A DNA stretch of 64,000 nucleotides from contig NZ_JBHUDY010000002.1 of assembly GCF_042678385.1 (NCBI RefSeq), positions 124,001 to 188,000 of the forward strand, given 5' to 3'. Below the pieces are notes generated by a model, which saw only the letters and a program-made list of their open reading frames with translations, was not told where the DNA came from and did not search any database. A program made the translations under genes and the position numbers. The DNA is from Sphingomonas_B tabacisoli (lineage in GTDB: Bacteria; Pseudomonadota; Alphaproteobacteria; Sphingomonadales; Sphingomonadaceae). Each line of letters begins with the position of its first letter. The first letter of the stretch is position 1. Below are positions 36,557-43,864 of the stretch, piece after piece.

Positions 36557-36594
36557 ATCGCCTCCGTAACCGATTGCGCTAAACAGCGGCAACC

Positions 36595-36867
36595 TAGGGT
36601 CCAGACCCGGAGCCGGCAACGGCCAGGATCGCCCGGAGAGGCGCGCTGGCAAGGAGCGCGGCGCAGACGCGTAGCTGAGGCTACGCGCAAGCAAGCGACG
36701 TAGCGAGCGCGCCTCTCCGGGCGACCGCGAAGCGGCGGGCGTATTTTGGCGCGATGCGGTGTCGCTCGTCGGGCAGGTAGCTTCTGCTACCTGCCTCTCC
36801 TCGCTCCTGGCCTCGCGCCAAAATCCGCTCCGTCATGGCCATTGCCGACTCCGGGTCTGGACCCTTA
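36595..36867. repeat. ~270-base structured inverted element, copy 1
   Basis: Ends carry AGGGTCCAGACCC in mirror image, forming an outer stem of about 29 bp. Inside are two arms. Arm B pairs 36631-36647 with 36706-36722 (17 bp perfect) and contains a GCGTAGC-TGAG-GCTACGC hairpin. Arm A pairs 36743-36754 with 36813-36824 (12 bp) and contains GGCAGGTAGC-TTCT-GCTACCTGCC. No reading frame is supported. The second copy (46289-46560) lies in the opposite orientation and is almost identical over its length. It fills the space between the divergent patatin and YpfJ-type genes. The family is not recognised. Confidence 0.9.
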
Positions 36868-36906
36868 GCCTTGCCCGAACATTGTGACGGCGAAAGGAAT
36901 CCGATC

Positions 36907-37791
36907 ATGCGCCTCGACGATTACCGGACCAGCGACAATGTCGAGGAAGGCCGCAGCGGCGGCGGGTTCGGAGGATTCGGCGGCGGAGGCGGCGGGCTCG
37001 GCCTGCTGTTGGGACTGGTCGGCAGCCGGTTCGGCATCGGCGGCGTCGCGGTGGTGCTGATCGGCGCCTGGCTGCTCGGCATGTTCGGCGGGGGCGGTCA
37101 GCGCGCCGTATCGCCGGCGCAGCAGCAGGGCACGGAGACGGCCGCGCAGATCTGCTCGGGCAGCCAGGAAAGGCGCTTCTCCTGCCAGGTGCTTGCAAGC
37201 ACGGAAGACACCTGGGGCCGCATCTTCCAGCAGTCGGGCGCGCGCTACACGCCGACGACGCTGCATTTCTATTCGCAAAGTGACCAGTCGGGCTGCGGCG
37301 CGGCGCAATCGGCGATGGGCCCGTTCTACTGCCCGACCGACAAGCGCGTATATCTCGACACCGATTTCTACCGCGAACTGGCGCAGCGCTTCGGCGCCGC
37401 CGGCGACTTCGCCCAGGCCTATGTGATCGCGCACGAGGTCGGCCACCACGTCCAGGATCTGCAGGGCCGCCTCGACGAAGCGCATAACGCGCAGGCGCGC
37501 GCTGGCGAGGCCGAGGGCAACGCGATCCAGGTCCGCGTCGAGCTGCAGGCCGATTGCTACGCCGGCGTCTGGGCCGCGGCGAACAAGGACCGGCTGGAGC
37601 AGGGCGATGTCGAGGAAGGCATGCGCGCCGCCCATCAGATCGGCGACGACGTGCTGCAGCAGGCGAGCCAGGGCCGGGTGGTGCCGGAAAGCTTCACCCA
37701 CGGCACGGCCGAGCAGCGGATGAAATGGCTGCGCAAGGGCATCGAGACCGGCGATCCCGCGCAGTGCGATACGTTCTCGGGCGCGATCTGA
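36907..37791 (+). CDS. YpfJ-type neutral zinc metallopeptidase
   Basis: 294 residues. The Gly-rich start (RSGGGFGGFGGGGGGLGLLLG) leads into a membrane segment (VAVVLIGAWLLGMFGGG), followed by QRAVSPAQQ and the exported peptidase. The zinc site is HEVGHH (His176, Glu177, His180). The C-terminal HQIGDDVLQQASQGRVVPESFTHGTAEQR matches the YpfJ/KPN_02809 family. Exact function unknown. A terminator follows immediately. Confidence 0.92.
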   Translation: MRLDDYRTSDNVEEGRSGGGFGGFGGGGGGLGLLLGLVGSRFGIGGVAVVLIGAWLLGMFGGGGQRAVSPAQQQGTETAAQICSGSQERRFSCQVLASTEDTWGRIFQQSGARYTPTTLHFYSQSDQSGCGAAQSAMGPFYCPTDKRVYLDTDFYRELAQRFGAAGDFAQAYVIAHEVGHHVQDLQGRLDEAHNAQARAGEAEGNAIQVRVELQADCYAGVWAAANKDRLEQGDVEEGMRAAHQIGDDVLQQASQGRVVPESFTHGTAEQRMKWLRKGIETGDPAQCDTFSGAI

Positions 37792-37796
37792 CTAAG

Positions 37797-37824
37797 CCCC
37801 TCCCCTGAAGGGGAGGGGTTTTAT
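37797..37824 (+). terminator. Rho-independent terminator after the YpfJ-type gene
   Basis: CCCCTCCCC (37797-37805), TGAA loop, GGGGAGGGG (37810-37818) and TTTT-ATT. The same CCCCTCCCC/GGGGAGGGG hairpin forms the arms of the repeats in hslVU and rpoBC. Confidence 0.85.
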
Positions 37825-38810
37825 TAGAGCCGCACCAGCATCTTGCCCGTGTTTGCGCCGCTGAACAGGCCGAGGAACGCGTCGAGCGTCGCATCCAGGC
37901 CATCCCGCACCGTCGTCCGCGCCTTGATCTTTCCGCCCGCGACCCAGCCGCCCATTTCCTGCGTGAAGGCAGGGAAATCGGCCATATAGTCGGTGTAGAT
38001 GAAGCCGCGCATCGTCAGCCGCGTCGGGATGGTGCGGATGATATATTTGAGCTCTTGCGGCTTGCCGTCATTATAGACGTCGATCATCCCGCAGATCGCG
38101 AAACGCGCCCATTGGCGGGCCGTGGCGAAGGCGGCGTCCAGATGCTCGCCGCCGACATTGTCGAAATAGACGTCGATGCCGTCGGGAGCGGCCTTCGCAA
38201 GCTGCGGCAGCACAGGCCCCGCCTTGTAGTCGATACAGGCGTCGGCGCCGAGTTCCTTCACGAACGCCACCTTGTCGGCGCCGCCGGCCGAGCCGATCAC
38301 GGTCATGCCTTTCAGCTTCGCGATCTGCACCACCGCCGAGCCGACAGCACCCGCCGCGGCCGAGACGAACACGACATCGCCGGCCTTGGCTTCAGCGGTG
38401 CGAAGTAGCCCGAAATAGGCCGTGCCGCCGGTCAGCCCGAGATTGTGCAGCCAGGTGTCGTCCGAGACGCCGATGCTCGGCAGCTTCTGCGGCATCGCCT
38501 CGGCGCCGATCGTCGCGGTGTCGCGCCAGCCGGCCATGTGCAGCACCTTGTCGCCGGGCGCGAAGCCGGGATTCCGGCTCTCGACCACTTCGCCGACCGC
38601 GCCGCCTTGCATCGGCTCGCCGAGCTGGAACGGCGGAACGTAGCTCTTCGCGTCGTTCATGCGCCCGCGCATATAGGGGTCGACGGACAGCCAGAGGTTG
38701 CGGACGCGGATCTGTCCGTCCTGGAGCGGCTGGTCCGGCGTCTCCACCAAATCGAAATCGCTCGGCTGCGGCATTCCGTTCGGCCGCGACTTCAGCACCC
38801 AGGCGCGCAT
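37824..38810 (-). CDS. CurA-like NADP-dependent oxidoreductase (MDR)
   Basis: 328 residues. Zinc-free medium-chain reductase: SVDPYMRGRMND, GEVVESRNPGFAPGDKVLHMAGW, the NADP loop SAAAGAVGSAVVQIAKLKG and the YFDNVGGEHLDAAF segment. This is the CurA/leukotriene-B4 dehydrogenase-like group, which reduces double bonds in conjugated enones. Substrate unknown. It is convergent with the YpfJ-type gene. Confidence 0.92.
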   Translation of the reverse strand: MRAWVLKSRPNGMPQPSDFDLVETPDQPLQDGQIRVRNLWLSVDPYMRGRMNDAKSYVPPFQLGEPMQGGAVGEVVESRNPGFAPGDKVLHMAGWRDTATIGAEAMPQKLPSIGVSDDTWLHNLGLTGGTAYFGLLRTAEAKAGDVVFVSAAAGAVGSAVVQIAKLKGMTVIGSAGGADKVAFVKELGADACIDYKAGPVLPQLAKAAPDGIDVYFDNVGGEHLDAAFATARQWARFAICGMIDVYNDGKPQELKYIIRTIPTRLTMRGFIYTDYMADFPAFTQEMGGWVAGGKIKARTTVRDGLDATLDAFLGLFSGANTGKMLVRL

Positions 38811-38864
38811 TTATATCCTCCCCTTATTGCGTTGCGGATCGAAACCTTGCGCGCTTCGGCGGGC

Positions 38865-38900
38865 AAAGAAAAGGGCCCGGAGCGTGCACCCCGGGCCCTT
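38865..38900 (-). terminator. Rho-independent terminator after the DUF2171 gene
   Basis: AAGGGCCCGG (38871-38880) pairs with CCGGGCCCTT (38891-38900) with a 10-base loop. On the minus strand it is followed by TTTTCTTT. Confidence 0.85.
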
Positions 38901-38917
38901 CTCGTCATGATCGAGCC

Positions 38918-39982
38918 TTACCGGTCCTCGTAAGTTCCGGAGAAGCTGCGGTTCAGCACATGTGGACCGTCGTCGCGCTGGCGATCGTCATTCTCGAACA
39001 GCGCGCGGCGGTTTTCCTCGTCCTGCCAGTGCTGGCGGGCATCCTGCGCCGACTTGTTGATCGTCACCCGCTCGTCGACCGACTGGATCCAGGAGCAAGG
39101 GATCGAGTGATGATGGCCGCCCGCGGCCGCGTCGTTCTTGGTCAGGATGATGCGGTCGCCGGCCACCTTGTCGACGGTGCCGATATGCTCGCCGTCGGAG
39201 CCGACCACGTCCATATGCTCGCGCACGTTCCGCATGCTGGAGCGCTGCTGCTGGCGATTGCTGCGCCAGCTCGAGAACTCGTTGTGGAACTTGTCGCGGT
39301 TCTCACGGCGATATTCGTCATAGTCGCGGTCAAGCGCGTCCATCTGCTGCCGGCGCCATTCGCTGTAATGCTCGTCGTGCGGATGCGAGCCGAAGCGGTT
39401 GCGGCCGTAATCGCCGCCGCCAGTGCCGCCCGTGCCACTGCCATAGCCGCCGCGGTCCTCGAACCGGCCGCCGCGGTCGCCGCTCGACCCGCTATAGCGA
39501 GAGCCGCGCGACTCGTAGGCGCTGGAGCCGTAGCGCCGTTCGCGGTCGCCGCCGCCCCAGGGCTCGCTGGCGTCCCGGCCGAAATCGCGGCCGCGTCCGC
39601 CCATGCCCGACATCATCGATCCATAGCCATATCCGCGGTTGCGGCTGTCGTCCCGCGACTGGCTGCGCCATTCGTCGCGGTCGCGGTCGCGATGCCGGTC
39701 GCGGCCGCGATCGTCATCGTCGCTGAACCAGGAGCGGATTTCCTCGCCGGCCTTCTCGAAGAAGCCCCGATCGTTGTCGCGGCCGCCGCGATTGTCGCCG
39801 CGCCAGTCGTTGCGGCCGCTCTCGCTTCCCATCCGATAGCGATCATTGTCGCGCCCGCCGCCATAGCGACCGCGTTCATTGCGGTCTCCGCCGCCCGGGA
39901 TCGGTTCAGGTCCAAATTCCCAAGCTTCCGCATAGCGGTCGCTTGGTTCGCGATAGCCATGATAGTCATTGCGATCGGCCAT
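38918..39982 (-). CDS. Arg/Asp/Gly-rich DUF2171 protein (SWFSDDDD motif)
   Basis: 354 residues from ATG 39982, with GAGGAGA upstream; the longer frame to 40117 lacks that. Most of it is low-complexity Arg/Asp/Gly/Ser (RDRHRDRDRDEWRSQSRDD, RGRDFGRD), likely disordered. A short SWFSDDDDRGRD segment resembles the SWFGD box of related sphingomonad proteins. The C-terminal about 90 residues (MDVVGSDGEHIGTVDKVAGDRIIL ... SIPCSWIQSVDERVTINKSAQDARQHW) form a DUF2171 domain, a PRC-barrel-like fold. No signal peptide. A GGAAC-N17-CGCT element at 40056-40081 on the minus strand may be an EcfG promoter, one base off consensus. Function unknown; stress protection is plausible. Confidence 0.82.
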   Translation of the reverse strand: MADRNDYHGYREPSDRYAEAWEFGPEPIPGGGDRNERGRYGGGRDNDRYRMGSESGRNDWRGDNRGGRDNDRGFFEKAGEEIRSWFSDDDDRGRDRHRDRDRDEWRSQSRDDSRNRGYGYGSMMSGMGGRGRDFGRDASEPWGGGDRERRYGSSAYESRGSRYSGSSGDRGGRFEDRGGYGSGTGGTGGGDYGRNRFGSHPHDEHYSEWRRQQMDALDRDYDEYRRENRDKFHNEFSSWRSNRQQQRSSMRNVREHMDVVGSDGEHIGTVDKVAGDRIILTKNDAAAGGHHHSIPCSWIQSVDERVTINKSAQDARQHWQDEENRRALFENDDRQRDDGPHVLNRSFSGTYEDR

Positions 39983-40055
39983 TTCAGGTCTCCTCTGAGT
40001 CGTCAGCCGGAAGGCGTATGGCAGCCCGCGCCGGGCCGCGCTCTCCCGAGGTTCC

Positions 40056-40081
40056 AGCGCACATTTGCATGGGTTGGTTCC
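40056..40081 (-). promoter_or_regulatory. possible EcfG promoter for the DUF2171 gene
   Basis: On the minus strand GGAAC (40081-40077) and CGCT (40059-40056) are 17 bases apart, one mismatch from the general-stress consensus. The ATG lies about 70 bases downstream. Weak evidence on its own. Confidence 0.3.
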
Positions 40082-40182
40082 GGCCCGTTCAGGGGCTTGC
40101 GACGAAGCGTGTTGCATCGCGCGGGAGGCGCGGGTAAGGGCGCTGCTTCGCGTCGGCCAGGGGCTGGCGCGGTTGATGGTGC

Positions 40183-40258
<76 letters not shown>

Positions 40259-40375
40259 TTTTCTTTCGTTTAGAATCATTTGCTCCCGCCGCGTTGGCCC
40301 GAACGCCGCAGCGGCTCTGTGGCTTATCGGCAACGCCTCAGACGGTTTGTAGCCGTCATTTCCTACCGCGCTGAC

Positions 40376-40390
40376 TTAACTGGATATTAA
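40376..40390 (+). promoter_or_regulatory. CtrA-binding box upstream of ctrA
   Basis: TTAA-N7-TTAA (40376-40379 and 40387-40390) is the full CtrA recognition pattern, 83 bases before the ctrA ATG. A second, closer-spaced TTAA-N4-TTAA lies at 40408-40419. A GAATC (GANTC, CcrM methylation) site is at 40273-40277. Together these suggest autoregulation and cell-cycle methylation control, as in Caulobacter. Confidence 0.7.
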
Positions 40391-40473
40391 CGTTTGGAGC
40401 CCAAAGGTTAACTGGTTAATGAGGCGCTGGGGCGCGAGCAGGGTCGCCGCGCTCCACGAGAGGGACAGCCATT

Positions 40474-41181
40474 ATGCGCGTATTGCTGATCGAGGACGAG
40501 CCGACCACCGCCAAGGCCATCGAGATGATGCTGCAGGCCGAGGGGCTTAACGTTTATTCGACCGATCTGGGCGAAGAGGGCCTCGATCTGGGCAAGCTCT
40601 ACGATTACGACATCATTCTTCTGGATCTCAACCTGCCGGACATGCACGGCTATGACGTGCTGAAGAAGCTGCGCACCGCCAAGGTCCAGACTCCGGTGCT
40701 GATCCTGTCGGGCATCAGCGAGATGGATTCGAAAGTCCGCTCGTTCGGCTTCGGCGCCGACGATTACGTGACCAAGCCGTTCCACCGCGACGAGCTCGTC
40801 GCCCGTATCCACGCCGTCGTCCGCCGTTCGAAGGGCCACAGCCAGTCGGTCATCCGCACCGGCAAGCTGGCGGTCAATCTCGATGCGAAGACAGTGGAGG
40901 TCGACGGTGCCCGCGTGCACCTGACCGGCAAGGAATATGCGATGCTGGAGCTGTTGTCGCTCCGCAAGGGCACCACGCTTACCAAGGAAATGTTTCTGAA
41001 CCACCTCTATGGCGGCATGGACGAGCCCGAGCTGAAGATCATCGACGTCTTCATCTGCAAGCTCCGCAAGAAGCTGAGCCTGGCCTGTGGCGGCGACAAT
41101 TACATCGAGACGGTGTGGGGCCGCGGCTATGTGCTGCGCGATCCCCAGGAAGAGCAGGCGCCGGAAACGGTCGCCGCGTAA
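40474..41181 (+). CDS. ctrA: cell-cycle response regulator CtrA
   Basis: 235 residues. Receiver domain with acidic pocket (Glu7, Asp8), phospho-Asp 51 (IILLDLNLPDMHGYDV) and the switch region DYVTKPFHRDELVARIHAVVRRSKGHSQS, all highly conserved in CtrA. The DNA-binding domain carries HLTGKEYAMLELLSLRKGTTLTKEMFLNHLYGGMDEPELKIIDVFICKLRKKL, diagnostic for CtrA. It ends ETVAA, the ClpXP-type degron. CtrA controls division, motility and replication genes in alphaproteobacteria. Upstream CtrA boxes support autoregulation. Confidence 0.98.
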   Translation: MRVLLIEDEPTTAKAIEMMLQAEGLNVYSTDLGEEGLDLGKLYDYDIILLDLNLPDMHGYDVLKKLRTAKVQTPVLILSGISEMDSKVRSFGFGADDYVTKPFHRDELVARIHAVVRRSKGHSQSVIRTGKLAVNLDAKTVEVDGARVHLTGKEYAMLELLSLRKGTTLTKEMFLNHLYGGMDEPELKIIDVFICKLRKKLSLACGGDNYIETVWGRGYVLRDPQEEQAPETVAA

Positions 41182-41207
41182 CGCATCCCCAGCGGGGGCT
41201 GGAACCG

Positions 41208-41235
41208 AAGGCCGGTGCGGAAACGCGCCGGCCTT
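41208..41235. terminator. hairpin between convergent ctrA and zinc-ribbon gene
   Basis: AAGGCCGGTGCG (41208-41219), loop GAAA, CGCGCCGGCCTT (41224-41235); one wobble pair, short T-run only. Probably ends both convergent transcripts. Confidence 0.6.
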
Positions 41236-41241
41236 TGCGTA

Positions 41242-41460
41242 TCAGCTCGCCAGCGCCAGATAATCGTCGTTCAGGCCGAGACCCGGCGCGCTGAGCGCCA
41301 GCGCCAGCGCCGTGCCGCAGAACCCGCACTGAGCCGTGACGCGGCCGATCAACCAGTTGCTGTGGCCGCAGCCAGGGCAACGATTGGTCTCGCCCGGATG
41401 ATACATGACTTGATAGCCGCGATGGACCAAGTCGATCGGATGAATAGTCGCCGTACGCAT
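41242..41460 (-). CDS. small zinc-ribbon-like protein
   Basis: 72 residues starting MRTATIHPIDLVHRGYQVMYHPGETNRCPGCGHSNWLIGRV. Two CxxC pairs (CPGC and CGFC, 16 residues apart) suggest a zinc ribbon; the tail (ALALALSAPGLGLNDDYLALAS) is hydrophobic. No signal peptide. TAAGGAGGTGATA directly precedes the ATG and is almost a full complement of the 16S rRNA 3' end, so very strong initiation is expected. Function unknown. Confidence 0.8.
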   Translation of the reverse strand: MRTATIHPIDLVHRGYQVMYHPGETNRCPGCGHSNWLIGRVTAQCGFCGTALALALSAPGLGLNDDYLALAS

Positions 41461-41475
41461 TATCACCTCCTTAAC
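41448..41475 (-). promoter_or_regulatory. unusually strong Shine-Dalgarno of the zinc-ribbon gene
   Basis: On the minus strand TAAGGAGGTGATA abuts the ATG at 41460, matching essentially the whole anti-Shine-Dalgarno. The other starts in this window have at best 5-6 matching bases. Confidence 0.85.
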
Positions 41476-41665
41476 GCGTGGTGATTCCAAACTTGACGAC
41501 AACTTAGCACAGCCAGGATATGGCTAAAGTCTGTTAACCCTGTTCTTGACCTGTGACTAAAGCTGACGCGAAAATCACTCCGTTTTCAGGCAAGTAACTC
41601 GCGTGCAGGAGTCCTGTTCCACAGCCGTGCCGAATGGAACCCGGGTGTGGCTTTTGCGCCGTAAA

Positions 41666-42415
41666 TCAGGCGTCCACAGCCTCAGGATCGAAGCGGACCC
41701 AGCCTTCGCCGGCGAGCCGCTCGATCGGGCCGAACCGCGCCTTGTAGGCCATGCGCTTGGACCCGCGCACCCAATAGCCGAGATAGACGTAAGGCAGGCC
41801 GGCGGCGCGGGCGCGCAGGATGTGATCCATGATGATGAAATTGCCAAGGCCGGGCCGATCCGCGTGATCGGCGTCGTAGAAGCTGTAGATCATCGACAGC
41901 CCGTCGCCTTGGCGATCGGTCAGGCACGCGCCGATCAGCTTGCCCGGCGTATAGCCCTGGCGGGGTTCGCGATATTCGATGATGTGGGTGTTGACGGGCG
42001 TCTGCTCGACCATGTCGGCATAGTCCATCTCGTCCATGTTCGACATGCCGCCGCCGGGATGGCGGGCCGACAGATAGCGGCGGAGCAGTTGATATTGCTC
42101 GTCGGTGGACCAAGGGCGGCAGGCCGTGACTTCAAGATCGCGGTTGCGCTTCAGAATGCGCTTTTGCGTTCCACTCGGCCGGAACTCGTCGACGACGGTG
42201 CGCACCGACACGCAGGCCTGGCATTCGGGACAGCTCGGCCGGTAGGCGACGCTCTGGCTGCGGCGAAAGCCGATCCGGCCAAGCGCGTCGTTAAGCTCGG
42301 ACGCGTTCGGCCCGTTCAGCTCGGTAAAGACCTTCCGCTCGAATTTGCCGGGCAAATACGGGCACGGATTCGGCGAGGTGACGAAGAATCGCGGAAACCG
42401 GAATGGTGCGCTCAC
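41666..42415 (-). CDS. bpt: aspartate/glutamate leucyltransferase (arginyltransferase family)
   Basis: 249 residues from a GTG start (42415). The family signature includes CPYLPGKFERKVFTEL, FRRSQSVAYRPSCPECQACVSVR, SNMDEMDYADMVEQTPVNTHIIEYRE, and LPYVYLGYWVRGSKRMAYKARFGPIE. The Cys set (CPEC, QAC) is as in bacterial Bpt. It transfers leucine from Leu-tRNA to N-terminal Asp/Glu, marking proteins for ClpAP via the N-end rule. It lies next to the threonine deaminase gene on the same strand, a recurring neighbour as I recall. Confidence 0.95.
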   Translation of the reverse strand: MSAPFRFPRFFVTSPNPCPYLPGKFERKVFTELNGPNASELNDALGRIGFRRSQSVAYRPSCPECQACVSVRTVVDEFRPSGTQKRILKRNRDLEVTACRPWSTDEQYQLLRRYLSARHPGGGMSNMDEMDYADMVEQTPVNTHIIEYREPRQGYTPGKLIGACLTDRQGDGLSMIYSFYDADHADRPGLGNFIIMDHILRARAAGLPYVYLGYWVRGSKRMAYKARFGPIERLAGEGWVRFDPEAVDA

Positions 42416-42517
42416 GGCCGTCCCTCTCAGGCGGGGACTCGTACCCCGCTGCCACCAGAACGCATATTGGCCAGTCCAGCTTCAATGAAAAGTCTGTTTA
42501 CTCTCTTTCGGCGTCGC

Positions 42518-43762
42518 TCAGGCCAATTCGACCAGACTCGCCTCGTACCCGGCCGCGCGCAATGCCTCCATCAGCCGGTCCAGATGGGCCCGATCGCGAG
42601 TCTCGCACTCGATGTCCGTGATCAGGCCCTTGGCCGGCAGCGTCGTGAAGACGCGCTGGTGATAGACCTCGATGATGTTCACCTGCTCCTCATGGAAGAT
42701 GCGAGCGACGTGGAACAGAGCGCCCGGCCGGTCCTGCAGCCGCACCCGCAGCCGCGCCAGTCGGCCGGAGCGGGCGAGGTCGCGCAGCAGCACGTTGGCG
42801 AGCAGCCGCGTGTCGATGTTGCCGCCGGTCAGCACCAGGCCCACGTTCTTGCCCCGGAAACGCTCCGGATCGGCGAGCAGGGCTGCGAGTCCGGCCGCCC
42901 CGGCCCCTTCGACCACCGTCTTTTCGATCTGCAGCAACAGGCTCAACGCCTTCTCCAGCTCGCGCTCCGAGACGAGCACGATGTCGTCCACCAGTGCTTC
43001 GACGATCCGCGCGGTCAGCGTGCCCGGCTGTTTGACGGCGATGCCCTCGGCGAGCGTGTCGCCTTCGCAAGCAAGATCGACATGCTTCACGGCCGCATAC
43101 ATCGACGGGAACAGCTCTGCCTGGACGCCGACCAGCTCGATGCCGGGCTTGAGCCCTCTCGCCGCGGTTCCCATGCCGGACAGAAGACCGCCGCCACCGA
43201 TCGGGATCACCAGCGTGTCGAGTTCCGGCACGTCCGCGAGCATCTCGAGCGCGACCGTCCCCTGGCCCGCGATGATGTTCGGCTCGTCGAAAGGATGGAC
43301 GAAGGTCAGCCCGCGCTCCGCCTCCAGCTTGCGCGCATGGGCATAGGCGGCATCGAACGTCTCGCCTTCCAGAATGACGGTCGCGCCATGCCCCTCGGTC
43401 TGCATGACCTTCACGGTCGGCGTCGGCTTCGGCATCACGATCGTGACCGGAATGCCCAGCCGATTGCCGTGATAGGCGAGGCCCTGCGCATGGTTGCCGG
43501 CAGATGCCGCGATCACGCCCTTGGCGCGCGCTTCCGGGCTCATCTGGAGCAGCGTGTTAAGCGCGCCGCGTTCCTTATAAGCGGCCGTGAACTGGTGATT
43601 CTCGAACTTCAGCCAGACCTCGGCACCCGTGAGCTGCGAGAGCGTCTGCGAATGGAGCGTCGGCGTGCGGACGACCGATCCCATAATCCGCGCCGCCGCC
43701 GCCTCGATATCGGCAAGCGTGACGGGCAGGGTGTCGCGATCGATCGAAACTGCAGTGGCCAT
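42518..43762 (-). CDS. threonine ammonia-lyase with C-terminal ACT domain
   Basis: 414 residues. The PLP lysine lies in FTAAYKERGALN; the phosphate loop is IPIGGGGLLSGMGTA and the Asn segment AASAGNHAQGLAYHG. A C-terminal ACT domain (about 335-412) carries RVRLQDRPGALFHVARIFHEEQVNIIEVYHQRVF. It deaminates threonine to 2-oxobutyrate and ammonia, for isoleucine synthesis or threonine degradation; the single ACT domain matches the short form. Symbol ilvA is possible but not certain. Confidence 0.92.
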   Translation of the reverse strand: MATAVSIDRDTLPVTLADIEAAAARIMGSVVRTPTLHSQTLSQLTGAEVWLKFENHQFTAAYKERGALNTLLQMSPEARAKGVIAASAGNHAQGLAYHGNRLGIPVTIVMPKPTPTVKVMQTEGHGATVILEGETFDAAYAHARKLEAERGLTFVHPFDEPNIIAGQGTVALEMLADVPELDTLVIPIGGGGLLSGMGTAARGLKPGIELVGVQAELFPSMYAAVKHVDLACEGDTLAEGIAVKQPGTLTARIVEALVDDIVLVSERELEKALSLLLQIEKTVVEGAGAAGLAALLADPERFRGKNVGLVLTGGNIDTRLLANVLLRDLARSGRLARLRVRLQDRPGALFHVARIFHEEQVNIIEVYHQRVFTTLPAKGLITDIECETRDRAHLDRLMEALRAAGYEASLVELA

Positions 43763-43864
43763 GCCGGGGCCTTAGCGGCCCGCGGCGCGGCTGTCATTCC
43801 TTGCGCGCGCTGGCAGGCCGGCCCGGCTTGGGTTAGGTTCCGCTTCCCAGAGTAAGCGAGCGTC

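Noticed and set aside
36595..36867. Insertion sequence or transposase remnant
   Set aside because: No coding frame or DDE/HUH motif; too short and too structured to hold a transposase, so I left it as a structured repeat.
41603..43855. Plus-strand open frame of about 750 codons across bpt and the threonine deaminase gene
   Set aside because: Mirror of two recognised genes on the other strand; arginine/leucine-rich nonsense product.
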